Assembly: GCA_049316905.1 (NCBI GenBank)
Contig: JBMOJH010000016.1
Coordinates: 1-42,129 of the forward strand
Direction of reading: 5' to 3'
Source: CAIPVR01 sp049316905
GTDB lineage: Bacteria > Actinomycetota > Acidimicrobiia > Acidimicrobiales > Microtrichaceae
Length of the DNA: 42,129 nucleotides
Shown: positions 9,137-17,205 of the stretch, one piece after another
Numbering within the stretch: position 1 is the first letter of the stretch
How the letters are laid out: the number at the start of each line of letters is the position of its first letter
The notes under the pieces: generated by a model
Seen by the model: only the letters and a program-made list of their open reading frames with translations
What the model was told of the DNA's origin: nothing
Databases searched by the model: none
Translations under genes and position numbers: made by a program

Positions 9137-9165
9137 TACGATCACGGCCCGGTCCGACGGGACCG
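9137..9165 (+). promoter_or_regulatory. candidate promoter and leader hairpin for the S15-type hydrolase
   Basis: TACGAT at 9137-9142 fits the actinobacterial -10 pattern TANNNT. A six-base-pair hairpin CGGTCC/GGACCG with loop GACG (9150-9165) would lie at the very 5' end of the transcript, just upstream of the purine-rich ribosome-binding site. Pattern-based call; no start site data. Confidence 0.35.
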
Positions 9166-9179
9166 ACAGGGGGGTTCCG

Positions 9180-11660
9180 ATGCGAAGCAGGTCCGGCGGG
9201 AGGAACACGGCGCGCAACCGGGGCAGTACGGCGCGGGCGGGGGCGCGGGGGCGGCGCCACCTGGCGCTGCTGGCGGCCACGGTGGCCCTCGCCCTGGTGG
9301 GTGCGGCGTGCACCCAGGACGTCGGCTCGCAGGCCGAGCGCAACGCGGCCGAGTCGCCGACCAGCTCCTCCTCCACGACCACCACCCGACCCGACCTGCC
9401 GCGGCTGGACCCCGACGCGAAGGACGCGGCGTTCACCGTCCGGGGCAGCGTGAACCAGGTGAGCGTGCTCGGAGCGGAGAAGGGCGAGCGCCTGGCCCTG
9501 TACGGCGACGACGGCGTGGCGGTGGCCCAGGGCACGGCGGACGACCAGGGTTCGTACCTGTTCCGACTGGTGGCGGCCGGCGACGGCTATCGGGTGGCCG
9601 GCGTCGGTGACACCCCTGCGGCCTCCGGCGAGGTGGCCGTCGTCGACGCCGGGGGCAGCACTCCCCCCCAGTCGTTCTACGACGGCCAGCAGCTCCAGCC
9701 CGGCTACCAGTACATCGCCACCCGCGACGGCACCACGCTCGCGGCCTCGGTGTACCTGCCCGGCCCGCCCGAGAAGGGTCCGTACCCCACCGTCGTGGAG
9801 TACTCGGGCTACGACCCCGCGAAGCCCGCCAGCAATCTGATCGCTGCGAACGCCGACAAGCTCAAGGGCGTGGTGGGCGACAACCCCGAGGCCCTGTGCG
9901 GCCTGGTGCCGTTCGCGTGCAACGCCCCCGCCCAGCCCGGATCGCTCCTCGCGAGTGCCATGGGCTTCGCCGTGGTGGCGGTGAACATCCGCGGCACCGG
10001 CTGCTCCGGCGGCGCCTACGACTTCTTCGAGCCGCTGCAGCTCCTCGACGGCTACGACGTGATCGAGACCGTCGCCGCCCAGCCCTGGGTGAAGGGCGGC
10101 AAGGTCGGCATGGTCGGGCTCTCCTACCCCGGCATCAGCCAGCTGTTCGTGGCCTCCACCCAGCCGCCACACCTCGCGGCCATCACCCCGCTGTCGGTCT
10201 ACGACGACACGGTGCGCGGCGTGCTCGCCCCCGGCGGCATCTTCAACAAGGGCTTCGCGCTCAAGTGGGCCGACGAGGTGCTCACCAAGGCCAAGCCCTA
10301 CGGCCAGGGCTGGGAGAAGGCCCGGGTGGACGGCGGCGACACCACCTGCGCCGAGAACCAGAAGCTGCGCGGCCAGAACGTGGACGCGTCGGCGAAGGCC
10401 CTCAAGTACAAGTACTACGACCGCACCGTGGCCGACCCGCTGTCGCCGGCCCTCTTCGCCAAGAACATCGAGGTCCCGGTGTTCCTCACCGGGTCCTACC
10501 AGGACGAACAGACCGGCGGGCGGTTCCCGCTGCTGTTCGACAGGTTCACCAACTCCCCGCTCACCCGGTTCTCCGCGTGGAACGGCGCGCACGCCGACGG
10601 GTTCGGCCCGGTCAACCTCGTCGAGTGGAAGACCTTCCTCGATCTGTACGTGGGCGACCAGCTCACGCTGATCGGCGCGCCGGTGAAGCTGTTCCTGCCG
10701 CTCGTCATGCAGGAGATCTTCGGCACGCAGGTCTCGCTCCCCGACCAGCGATTCCTCGACCAGCCCTCGCCCGCCGCGGCCCGGGCCGCCTACGAGAAGG
10801 AGGCGCCGATCCGCCTCCTGTTCGAGAGCGGCGCGGGTGACCCGTCGAACCCGGGCGCCCCGGTGCCCACCGCGGAGGCCCGCACCACGTCGTTCCCCCC
10901 GCCGGGCACCACCGCCCAGGCGTGGTACTTCCAGCCGGACGGGTCGCTGTCCACCTCGAAGCCGCCGGCCGACGGCGGGGCGAGCAGCTTCGGCGTGGAC
11001 CAGGCCCTTGGCGACCTCACCACGTTCGACGGCTCCGACGGCAACAACATCTTCCACGCGGACGCCCGCTACGACTGGAAGCAGGAGCCCGACGGGAAGG
11101 CGACGGTGTTCGTCAGCCCGCCGCTCGAGAAGGACGCCGTCCTCGCCGGCACCGCGAGTGCGGACCTCTGGATCCGCACCGACGTGCCCGACACCGATCT
11201 GGGGGTGACGCTCTCGGAGGTCCGCCCCGACGGCAAGGAGGTGTACATCCAGTCCGGCTTCCTGCGGGGTTCGTTCCGCAAACCGGCCAAGGGCTCCACC
11301 GACCTGCTGCCGCTCCACACGGGCTACGAGTCCGACGCCGAACCGCTGCCCAAGGGCGAGTTCACCCAGGCCCGCGTGGAGATCCTCCCCTTCGCGCAGA
11401 TCATGCGGGCCGGCTCCCGTATCCGCATCTCGGTGCACACCGCCGGGGGCGACAAGCCGGGCTGGAGCTGGATCCTCACCCCGAACCCGCCCGGCACCGT
11501 GGTGCAGGTGGGCCACTCCGAGGCACACCCCAGCCGGGTCGTGCTGCCGGTGACCTCCGGGCTGCTGTCCTCCTACCCGGCCCAGCTGCCGGCGTGCGGT
11601 GCCCTGCGGGGCCAGCCGTGCCGGGACTACGTGCCGTTCACGAACGCCCCGGCCGCCTGA
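9180..11660 (+). CDS. secreted X-Pro dipeptidyl-peptidase (S15)/CocE-type hydrolase, lipoprotein
   Basis: 826 aa predicted surface lipoprotein: Arg-rich N-terminus, hydrophobic helix and lipobox LVGAAC with C44 as the lipid site, then a Ser/Thr-rich linker. The catalytic alpha/beta domain follows from about residue 165 with nucleophile S315 in GLSYPGIS, the CocE/NonD/S15 signature. The C-terminal part (about 560-820) matches the beta-jelly-roll domain of the family (for example SADLWIRTDVPDTDL). It would hydrolyse peptides or esters outside the membrane. The ATG at 9180 has a purine-rich AGGGGGG site about 5 nt upstream; the open frame extends further 5' but without coding character. Confidence 0.85.
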   Translation: MRSRSGGRNTARNRGSTARAGARGRRHLALLAATVALALVGAACTQDVGSQAERNAAESPTSSSSTTTTRPDLPRLDPDAKDAAFTVRGSVNQVSVLGAEKGERLALYGDDGVAVAQGTADDQGSYLFRLVAAGDGYRVAGVGDTPAASGEVAVVDAGGSTPPQSFYDGQQLQPGYQYIATRDGTTLAASVYLPGPPEKGPYPTVVEYSGYDPAKPASNLIAANADKLKGVVGDNPEALCGLVPFACNAPAQPGSLLASAMGFAVVAVNIRGTGCSGGAYDFFEPLQLLDGYDVIETVAAQPWVKGGKVGMVGLSYPGISQLFVASTQPPHLAAITPLSVYDDTVRGVLAPGGIFNKGFALKWADEVLTKAKPYGQGWEKARVDGGDTTCAENQKLRGQNVDASAKALKYKYYDRTVADPLSPALFAKNIEVPVFLTGSYQDEQTGGRFPLLFDRFTNSPLTRFSAWNGAHADGFGPVNLVEWKTFLDLYVGDQLTLIGAPVKLFLPLVMQEIFGTQVSLPDQRFLDQPSPAAARAAYEKEAPIRLLFESGAGDPSNPGAPVPTAEARTTSFPPPGTTAQAWYFQPDGSLSTSKPPADGGASSFGVDQALGDLTTFDGSDGNNIFHADARYDWKQEPDGKATVFVSPPLEKDAVLAGTASADLWIRTDVPDTDLGVTLSEVRPDGKEVYIQSGFLRGSFRKPAKGSTDLLPLHTGYESDAEPLPKGEFTQARVEILPFAQIMRAGSRIRISVHTAGGDKPGWSWILTPNPPGTVVQVGHSEAHPSRVVLPVTSGLLSSYPAQLPACGALRGQPCRDYVPFTNAPAA

Positions 11661-11671
11661 GCGGGTCGCCG

Positions 11672-11686
11672 GCGGGCCGGGCCCGC
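11672..11686. terminator. short hairpin between convergent lipoprotein genes
   Basis: A six-base-pair stem GCGGGC/GCCCGC around a 3-nt loop lies in the 28-bp gap between two converging stop codons. No T-tract. Confidence 0.4.
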
Positions 11687-11688
11687 GT

Positions 11689-12243
11689 TCAGGGATCGAC
11701 GACGGTGAACGGGGCGTCCTTGGCGGCGTCGTTGTTCAGCACGACGTCGTTGGTGACCCGCACGTAGCAGGTGGTGTTCTTCTGCACGCCCTCCGGTGCC
11801 TCGTCCGCGGCGGCGAAGCAGCCCCACGGCAGGTCGCCACCGGGCACCGGGCCGCGGAAGACCTCGAGCTCGATCGACCCGTTCCCGTCGGGGGTGCCGT
11901 TGGGCGTGAGCTCGCTCAACGGCGCGCAGTCGGTGCCGGCCTGGAAGGTCGGATCGTTCGCCGGACGTCGGCACACCGACACGAACATGAGGGTGCGGGG
12001 CGCCTGGCCGGTCCACGCCACCTGGACCTTGGCCGTGCCGTCCTTGGCCACCGGCACCGCGGACGGGGTGACGGTCACCCCACCGGTGCCGGGCGACGGG
12101 GTGGCGGTGGGCGGCGGCGCCACGGTCGAGCTCGGCGCGGCCGTGGTGGTGGTGCCCTTCCCGTCGTCGTCCCCACCGGAGCAGCCGACGGTGGCGACGG
12201 CCAGCAACAGGGCGCACCCGAGCGCGAGGGCCGACCGGCCCAC
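11689..12243 (-). CDS. putative secreted lipoprotein, unknown function
   Basis: 184 aa from the chosen GTG. It starts with a short Arg-containing n-region, a hydrophobic helix and lipobox VATVGC (C21), followed by an Asp/Gly then Thr/Pro-rich linker and a globular domain with five cysteines, possibly disulfide-bonded outside the cell. The domain has an Ig-like look (KVQVAWTGQ, FVSVCRRP, GSIELEVFRG, NTTCYVRVTND), but no family is recognised. The GTG at 12243 is preferred over the GTG at 12306 because a GGAGGAGG sequence lies just upstream and it gives a normal-length signal peptide. Confidence 0.65.
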   Translation of the reverse strand: MGRSALALGCALLLAVATVGCSGGDDDGKGTTTTAAPSSTVAPPPTATPSPGTGGVTVTPSAVPVAKDGTAKVQVAWTGQAPRTLMFVSVCRRPANDPTFQAGTDCAPLSELTPNGTPDGNGSIELEVFRGPVPGGDLPWGCFAAADEAPEGVQKNTTCYVRVTNDVVLNNDAAKDAPFTVVDP

Positions 12244-12403
12244 CCCTCCTCCCCGGAACTCGGAAGGGGCGTTTCGACGGGCAGGGAGGCGGCGGGTCCG
12301 GGGCACGGCTGCTCAGTGCACCGGCCCGGAGCGCGACTCGCAACCAACCGGAGGTGAACAGCAGGTGTCGCGACCCCGACCGCCGCGGGAGCCCGGACGC
12401 GAC

Positions 12404-12429
12404 GGAGCCCCCGCCGGGGCGGGGGCTCC
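12404..12429 (-). terminator. terminator hairpin after tRNA-Val
   Basis: A perfect 12-bp GC-rich stem (12404-12415 with 12418-12429, two-base apex, in practice a slightly larger loop) begins 6 nt after the tRNA 3' end on the transcribed strand. Confidence 0.65.
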
Positions 12430-12435
12430 ATGGGG

Positions 12436-12509
12436 TGGGCGTACACAGACTCGAACTGTGGACCTCTTCCGTGTCGGGGAAGCGCTCTAGCCAACTGAGC
12501 TATACGCCC
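12436..12509 (-). tRNA. tRNA-Val (anticodon GAC) with C33
   Basis: 74-nt cloverleaf. Acceptor GGGCGTA/TACGCCC, D stem GCTC/GAGC, anticodon stem CTTCC/GGAAG and T stem CACAG/CTGTG are all perfectly paired; the T loop is TTCGAGT; discriminator A; no encoded CCA. The anticodon loop reads CCGACAC, giving GAC at positions 34-36. Position 33, almost always U, is C here. The rest of the molecule is intact, so it looks functional. Confidence 0.93.
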
Positions 12510-12622
12510 GAGCGGCGCCGAGAGTAGCAGGGGCCGCGGCGACGGTTCCCCATCCGGAGCGGTGGTCGGGACCGGTCGCTCGCAGTGTCGAACGGGTCAC
12601 GTCGGAGGGTCAGGTCGGAGGG

Positions 12623-13192
12623 TCAGCGGGGCTCGGGCGTGACCCGCTCGGGGTCGGTCCCCGCATGGGCCCCGAGCACACCGACCGCGGCGACGGCGAG
12701 GAGGCCCGCCGCGAACAGCAGCCACAGGCCCGGGCCGGGTCCGGTGCGGCCGCGGCCTCCGCCCACACCCCACTCGGCGATGGCGAACACCGAGCAGGCC
12801 AGGCCCGCCACGACCGCCAGGGTGCGCCCGGCCCGGCCCTTGTGGGCGGCGATCAGCACACCGGCCACCGCGAGCACCACGCCGAGGAGCACGGCCACCC
12901 AGCCGCGACCGAGGCCGCCACCGGGCAGGCGCCAGCCGGTCTCCGCGAGCGCCGGGCCGATCACCGTGCCGTAGTCGCGCCACGGGAGCAGGCTGGCCGC
13001 GCCGGCCGCGACGGCGGCGAGCAGGAGGAGGCCCACCAGGGTGAGCTCACGCCACTGCGACTCGGGCCGGGTCTCCACCGCGACCGGTGCTGCACCACCG
13101 AGCGGCACGGCGGCCACGAACCCCGACGGGGCAGGAGGTGCGCCGGGAGCGCCGTGATCGGGTGGCGTCCAGGCGCCGGGGGTGTCGGTCAC
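12623..13192 (-). CDS. four-helix membrane protein, unknown function
   Basis: About 189 aa. A Pro-rich cytosolic N-terminus (about 50 residues) is followed by four predicted membrane helices, beginning near TLVGLLLLAAVAAGAASLLPW, then GWVAVLLGVVLAVAGVLIAAH, TLAVVAGLACSVFAIAEWGV and WLLFAAGLLAVAAVGVLGAH. An LLPWRDYG motif follows helix one. No enzyme signature is seen. The GTG at 13192 overlaps a GGGGAG sequence rather than following it, so a GTG 18 nt upstream (13210) is also possible. The gene sits alone between tRNA-Cys and tRNA-Val on the same strand. Confidence 0.65.
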   Translation of the reverse strand: MTDTPGAWTPPDHGAPGAPPAPSGFVAAVPLGGAAPVAVETRPESQWRELTLVGLLLLAAVAAGAASLLPWRDYGTVIGPALAETGWRLPGGGLGRGWVAVLLGVVLAVAGVLIAAHKGRAGRTLAVVAGLACSVFAIAEWGVGGGRGRTGPGPGLWLLFAAGLLAVAAVGVLGAHAGTDPERVTPEPR

Positions 13193-13259
13193 CTCCCCAG
13201 CTTGCCGCACGGGACCTGCCGAACGGACGCGCCGCCGGGCGATCCGACCCCGGACGCGC

Positions 13260-13299
13260 CGTGGGTCGTGGGCACACCTCGGTGCACCCACGACCCACG
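13260..13299 (-). terminator. long hairpin immediately after tRNA-Cys
   Basis: Arms 13260-13272 and 13287-13299 are perfectly complementary (13 bp), and the loop itself contains a CACC/GGTG stem after a CA/CA internal mismatch. It starts 7 nt beyond the tRNA-Cys 3' end, as expected for a tRNA terminator. No T-tract. Confidence 0.65.
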
Positions 13300-13306
13300 C
13301 ACGGCG

Positions 13307-13378
13307 AGGCGACGGCGGGAATCGAACCCGCGTACGGGGCTTTGCAGGCCCCTGCCTCAGCCACTCGGCCACGTCGCC
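13307..13378 (-). tRNA. tRNA-Cys (anticodon GCA)
   Basis: 72-nt cloverleaf: acceptor GGCGACG/CGTCGCC, anticodon stem GGGGC/GCCCC, loop CTGCAAA (anticodon GCA, U33 present), T stem GCGGG/CCCGC with loop TTCGATT. Discriminator U is typical for cysteine tRNAs. No encoded CCA. Confidence 0.95.
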
Positions 13379-13435
13379 AGTGCGGCCCACCCTAGCGGTG
13401 GCGGGATCGCGTCCCGAACCCGTCGCCGGACGCGG

Positions 13436-13463
13436 CAGGGCCCCCACCGTGGTGGGGGCCCTG
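13436..13463 (-). terminator. hairpin downstream of tRNA-Gly
   Basis: A perfect 13-bp inverted repeat (13436-13448 with 13451-13463) begins 5 nt after the tRNA-Gly 3' end on the transcribed strand. It separates tRNA-Gly from tRNA-Cys, so the two are probably not one stable transcript. Confidence 0.65.
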
Positions 13464-13468
13464 TGCTG

Positions 13469-13541
13469 AGCGGACGACCGGCCTCGAACCGGCGGCCTCA
13501 ACCTTGGCAAGGTTGCGCTCTACCAACTGAGCTACGTCCGC
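13469..13541 (-). tRNA. tRNA-Gly (anticodon GCC)
   Basis: 73-nt cloverleaf: acceptor GCGGACG/CGTCCGC, D stem GCTC/GAGC, anticodon stem CAACC/GGTTG with loop TTGCCAA (anticodon GCC), T stem GCCGG/CCGGT with one G-U pair and loop TTCGAGG. No encoded CCA. Confidence 0.95.
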
Positions 13542-13626
13542 AGGAGTCGCTGATCGTACCAGAGGCCCCCGTCGCGGCAAGTTGGGCGGCGGGGCCCCAC
13601 GCCCGCCGCGGCACGGTGGCCGCGGC

Positions 13627-14634
13627 TCAGGAACCGTCCGGGCGCACCCGCTCCGCGAGCTCCACGGCGAGGGCCACCTCGGTGATGTTGTCGACCGTGG
13701 AGAGCCGCTCCGCGTCGCTGAACGACAGTGCGGCCACGTCACGGTCGTGCCGGCCCCGCGCCACCAGGTCGGGCCCGAGCGGGAAGACGTCCACGATGGG
13801 CTGCCAGCGGCGGGCGTTGACGACCAGCACCCGCTGGGTGGTGAGCACCACCACGGCGGCCTGGCCGAGCATCTGGCCGGTCACCGCGCAGAGGACCACC
13901 TCGTCGCGCTGCAGCAGCGCCCCGCACACTGCGATCGGCGCGGCCGCCCGCTCCTGGTCCTCCACCCGCAGGCGCCCCACCGCGGCCGCGAGGCCGTGGG
14001 CGTCGGGCACCGGCGGCGGACCCGGGTGCGGCGCGGCCCACTGGCCGGTGTCGGCCGGGGCCGCCGGGGCGACGGGGGCGACCGGGGCGACCGGCGGCGG
14101 ACCCACCGGGGCCGCGGCAGCGGCGTGGAACGAATCACCGGCGGGCGCGGCGAACGGACTCCGGCCGGCACCGGGCACCTCCCCGGCGAAGTCGGCGCGC
14201 GACTCGTTCGAGAACAGCAGGGGCCGGGTCTGGCCCGGGCCGGTGTACGGCTCGTCGGGGTGGAACGGTTCGTCCACGACGTCGTCGGGCCGAGCGGCGG
14301 GATCGGCGCTGAACGACGACCGGAGGCCGCTCACGACGTCGGTCGCCGGGTCCCACGGCCCCGATGCCGGCGGCGGCGGGGGCTCCTCCACCAGCTCGCC
14401 CTCGGCGGGGGCGGACGCATCGGTGGACCACATGTTGTCGCGGCCGAACGGCCGTTCCGGCGGGACGACCTCGGCGTTGTCGGCAGCCACGGTGGTGAAG
14501 AGGTCGTCCTCGGGGTCACGCAGCTGGGCCCCGCAGTGCGCGCAGGTGGTGGCGTCGTCGGGGTTCGACCCCCGGCAGTAGGGACACGGCCAGCCCCACC
14601 CGCCCTCGTTGCCGATGTCGCTGGTCTGGGTCAC
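13627..14634 (-). CDS. RanBP2-type zinc-finger protein with C-terminal PH-like domain
   Basis: 335 aa. The N-terminus matches the RanBP2-type zinc-finger consensus exactly: W15-x-C17-x2-C20-x3-N24-x6-C31-x2-C34. A low-complexity acidic and Pro/Ala-rich linker (about residues 40-215) follows, with repeats of PVAPVAP. The C-terminal 110 residues (from RAAAPIAVCGALL through VVVLTTQRVLVVNARRW) look like a bacterial PH-like/YdbT-type beta domain. Cytosolic. The GTG at 14634 has AGGAAGG 7 nt upstream, fixing the start. Family known only as a hypothetical; a plain zinc ribbon is the alternative reading of the cysteines. Confidence 0.7.
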   Translation of the reverse strand: MTQTSDIGNEGGWGWPCPYCRGSNPDDATTCAHCGAQLRDPEDDLFTTVAADNAEVVPPERPFGRDNMWSTDASAPAEGELVEEPPPPPASGPWDPATDVVSGLRSSFSADPAARPDDVVDEPFHPDEPYTGPGQTRPLLFSNESRADFAGEVPGAGRSPFAAPAGDSFHAAAAAPVGPPPVAPVAPVAPAAPADTGQWAAPHPGPPPVPDAHGLAAAVGRLRVEDQERAAAPIAVCGALLQRDEVVLCAVTGQMLGQAAVVVLTTQRVLVVNARRWQPIVDVFPLGPDLVARGRHDRDVAALSFSDAERLSTVDNITEVALAVELAERVRPDGS

Positions 14635-14706
14635 GCCGTGCCTTCCTACCGTCCGGCGCGCCGTCGCGCCGCCGTGAACAGCGTACGGGACGCGCGAGCG
14701 GGTCCC

Positions 14707-15336
14707 TCAGCCAGGGGTCGCGTCGCCGGCGGTCCAGGTGGCCACGGCGCGGGCGAGCAGCTCCCGGCCCGCCTCGTCGAGCGGCAGCCCGGCAGCGGCG
14801 GCCCGCCCGCGGTCGCTCATCTTCGGCAGCGTCCGCACCAGCACGTCGACCATGTGGTCCTCACCGAGGCGGGCCGAGACCTCGCCGAGCTGGGTGCGCA
14901 GGAACACCAGGCACAGGGCGTCCTCGTGGACCTGCACCGCCGGGTCCGTGCCCAGGCCCTCCTTGCGAACGATCGCGGCGACGGTCGCGGCCTCGGCGTC
15001 GGTGTAGCCGCACGCCCCGAGCAGGTCGCGCACCTCCTCTGCATGGCGACGCCGGGCCGCGGCGCGCCACCGCAGGTAGCCGGCGCGGCCCTCGGGGTGA
15101 TCGGTGCGGGGCGAGGTCCAGCGCCGCAGGTGGTGCGCACGGGCCGCGAGCAGCTGGAGCTCACCGGCGTCGGGATCGAGCTCGAGGACGGTGCGGACCA
15201 TCCACCGGCCGTGCAGGAGTTCCTTGGGGCCGCGCTCGCCCTCGATTTCCACCTCGGTGGGGTCCTCGGCGTTGGCGGCGTCGATCCGCTCGCCGGCGAG
15301 GCGGTAGCGATCGGCCCCGGGGTCGGCCGCGGGCAC
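14707..15336 (-). CDS. DUF4202 family protein
   Basis: 209 aa cytosolic helical protein. Family-like conserved blocks are AHHLRRWTSPRTDHPEGRAGYL, then AAARRRHAEEV, IVRKEGLGTD and QVHEDALCLVFL. The spaced His, Glu and Asp residues resemble a metal-dependent HD-like fold (inference). The function of DUF4202 is not established. GTG start 10 bp after the previous stop, part of the minus-strand run from metX. Confidence 0.75.
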   Translation of the reverse strand: MPAADPGADRYRLAGERIDAANAEDPTEVEIEGERGPKELLHGRWMVRTVLELDPDAGELQLLAARAHHLRRWTSPRTDHPEGRAGYLRWRAAARRRHAEEVRDLLGACGYTDAEAATVAAIVRKEGLGTDPAVQVHEDALCLVFLRTQLGEVSARLGEDHMVDVLVRTLPKMSDRGRAAAAGLPLDEAGRELLARAVATWTAGDATPG

Positions 15337-15346
15337 CGGGCGGGCC

Positions 15347-15571
15347 TCAGGCCCCGGCGTCGGGCCGCAGGTCGAGGCGGATGACCAGCACGCCGTCCTC
15401 GAGGGCGGCGGTCGAGTTGGCGATCATCGCGAAGTCGCGGAAGTCGAGCTCCGCCTGGCGGATGAACTCCCGGCGGGCCTCACCCTCGACCGGCGGGATC
15501 TGGCGGCGCTTCACCGAGGCCGCCCGCTCCCGGAACCGTTCGATCATCGCGTCGGGGTCGAAGTCGGTCAT
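15347..15571 (-). CDS. small conserved hypothetical protein (74 aa)
   Basis: Short acidic/basic helical protein, no membrane segment or signal. It begins MTDFDPDAMIERFRERAASVKRR and ends with a likely beta hairpin (GVLVIRLDLRPD). Tight spacing on both sides (9 and 10 bp) in the same-strand run supports a real gene. Family not recognised. Confidence 0.65.
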   Translation of the reverse strand: MTDFDPDAMIERFRERAASVKRRQIPPVEGEARREFIRQAELDFRDFAMIANSTAALEDGVLVIRLDLRPDAGA

Positions 15572-15580
15572 GGGCGGAGG

Positions 15581-16333
15581 CTAGCCATCGCCCCGCTCGG
15601 CGGGTGCCGCCGGGGGACCGCCGCCCCAGCCCTGCGACGCCCACTGACCGGCCGCGGGTGCCGCCGCGGGTGCCGGAGCGGGAGCAGCGGCCGGAGCCGG
15701 TGCCGGGGTGGGACGCGGAACCGGAGCAGGGAGCGGCGCGCCGACGGGCCCGGCCGCGGGGATCGGCCCCGACAGGTGGTCGGCAGCCGGTGCCGTCGCA
15801 ACGACGGATGTCGTGGTCCACGGCGTCGACCCGTCGGCCGCTGATCCGGCGCCGGCGGCCACTGCACCGGCGCCGGTCACCCCGGGCTCGGTGTCGGCCG
15901 GTAGCCAGGACCAGGCCTCGGCGGGGTCCTTCCGGGGACGCGTGACCCGCCAGAAGACGACCGTGACCGCGGCGATCACCACCGCGAGGACGATCAGTGC
16001 GATCACCACGATGTTGAGCCGCTGGGTGGCCTGCTCGCTCTCGTCGACCCGCTGGCCGAGCCCGGCGTCCGGGGCTGCCGTGCTCGGCGGGGCCTGCGGA
16101 GTGGTGGTGGGAGGTGGTGCCACCGTCGTGGGGGCGGCGACGGTCGTGGGCGCCGCGGTCGTGGTGACCGGGGGCAGGGTCGTGCGGGTCTGCGACGAGG
16201 GCGTCAGGGCATCCGCAGCGACGGCGACGGGCGCCGCGAGGAGCTCCGTCACCACGACGGTCAGGGCCGCCGCACCCGCGAGCGACACGAGCAGCACGAC
16301 CAGCAGGAGCCGACGAAGGCGGAGTCCCGGCAC
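15581..16333 (-). CDS. membrane protein with Thr/Pro- and Pro/Ala-rich arms
   Basis: About 250 aa. An N-terminal signal-anchor helix (RRLLLVVLLVSLAGAAALTVVV) leads to an extracytoplasmic Thr/Pro-rich stretch, then a predicted coiled segment QRVDESEQATQRLN, a second helix (NIVVIALIVLAVVIAAVTVVFW) and a Pro/Ala-rich cytosolic tail with PAPAPAAAP repeats ending in GWGGGPP. No catalytic motif. The GTG at 16333 is preferred; the GTG at 16402 would overlap the glycosylase gene and adds about 23 residues before the first helix. Confidence 0.65.
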   Translation of the reverse strand: MPGLRLRRLLLVVLLVSLAGAAALTVVVTELLAAPVAVAADALTPSSQTRTTLPPVTTTAAPTTVAAPTTVAPPPTTTPQAPPSTAAPDAGLGQRVDESEQATQRLNIVVIALIVLAVVIAAVTVVFWRVTRPRKDPAEAWSWLPADTEPGVTGAGAVAAGAGSAADGSTPWTTTSVVATAPAADHLSGPIPAAGPVGAPLPAPVPRPTPAPAPAAAPAPAPAAAPAAGQWASQGWGGGPPAAPAERGDG

Positions 16334-16389
16334 GCACCGCAGCGTAGTGGCGTCGGTGGCAGCGCCCGGAACGCCCCGTGGCTGCGGGC

Positions 16390-17169
16390 TCAGCGCTGGC
16401 ACGCCGGGCAGTGGTAGGTGGTGCGGCCGCCCACGACGTCACGGCGGAGCGGCGCGCCGCAGCATGGGCAGTCGCCGTCGGGCCGGCGCCGGTCCTGCAG
16501 GTCGCCGGTGTGGGAGCCGCCGCGACGGCCCAGCTCGCGCACGGTCGAACGGACCGCACGGGCGAGCCGTCGTTGCTCCTCGGGCGACAGCCCGCCGGCC
16601 GGCCGGGTGGGGTCGAGGCGGGCCCGCCACAGCGTCTCGTCCACCAGCAGGTTGCCCAGGCCAGCGAGCCGCGACTGGTCCAGTAGCGCCGCCTTCAGCG
16701 ACGTGTCGGACCGGAGCGCATCCCGAAGTTCCGTCACAGTGACGGTTGATGCCTCCGGGCCGAGCCTGTCGAGCGGCGGGTCGAGCTCGACCCCGCCCAA
16801 CCGGCGCGGGTCCACCAGTTCGAGCACTCCCCCGTCGGCGAAGCCCAGGCCGAAGCGCACCCAACCGGGCCGGTCCCCCGCCGGGCCGTACTCCAGGTGC
16901 TCGATCGGTGCGGTGCCGTCCACCACGAGGCGGCCGGTCATCCCGAACCGGAGGCCCACCACCGGCCCGCGGTCGAGCGGCAGCAGCAGGAGCTTCCCCC
17001 ACCGCCGCGCGGCGGTGATCCGGGCGCCCGCCAGCACGTCCTCCAAGGCCGCCGCGGTGAGCCCCCGTTTGAGGAACCAGGCGTCGGGCGCGTGCACCTC
17101 GGCCACCTCCCGGTCGACCACCCCGGCCGCGGCGCGCCGGTAGGCCTCCACCTCGAGCAGCTCCGGCAC
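16390..17169 (-). CDS. Fpg/Nei family DNA glycosylase
   Basis: 259 aa base-excision-repair glycosylase/AP lyase family member. It begins PELLEVE, close to the Fpg catalytic PELPEVE with N-terminal Pro nucleophile and Glu3. Lys59 (RRWGK) matches the conserved beta-turn lysine; the helix-two-turn-helix region reads LLDQSRLAGLGNLLVDETLW; the C-terminus has a C4 zinc finger (C234-x2-C237-x16-C254-x2-C257). It would excise oxidised bases. The replacement of Pro by Leu in the first motif sets it apart from classical MutM, so a divergent paralogue with shifted specificity is possible. Lies 36 bp downstream of the sulfur-amino-acid gene. Confidence 0.88.
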   Translation of the reverse strand: MPELLEVEAYRRAAAGVVDREVAEVHAPDAWFLKRGLTAAALEDVLAGARITAARRWGKLLLLPLDRGPVVGLRFGMTGRLVVDGTAPIEHLEYGPAGDRPGWVRFGLGFADGGVLELVDPRRLGGVELDPPLDRLGPEASTVTVTELRDALRSDTSLKAALLDQSRLAGLGNLLVDETLWRARLDPTRPAGGLSPEEQRRLARAVRSTVRELGRRGGSHTGDLQDRRRPDGDCPCCGAPLRRDVVGGRTTYHCPACQR

Positions 17170-17205
17170 CGGTCGACCCCCGTCGCGGACGCGCCCGGCC
17201 GGGCG

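Noticed and set aside
9078..11528. Open minus-strand extension upstream of the alpha/beta hydrolase, and several other very long open frames opposite real genes.
   Set aside because: In DNA this GC-rich stop codons are rare, so antisense frames stay open by chance; composition is Arg/Gly/His-skewed and no domain is visible.
12436..13541. A single tRNA operon Gly-Cys-Val.
   Set aside because: Each tRNA is followed by its own strong hairpin and a membrane-protein gene lies between Cys and Val, so separate units are more likely.
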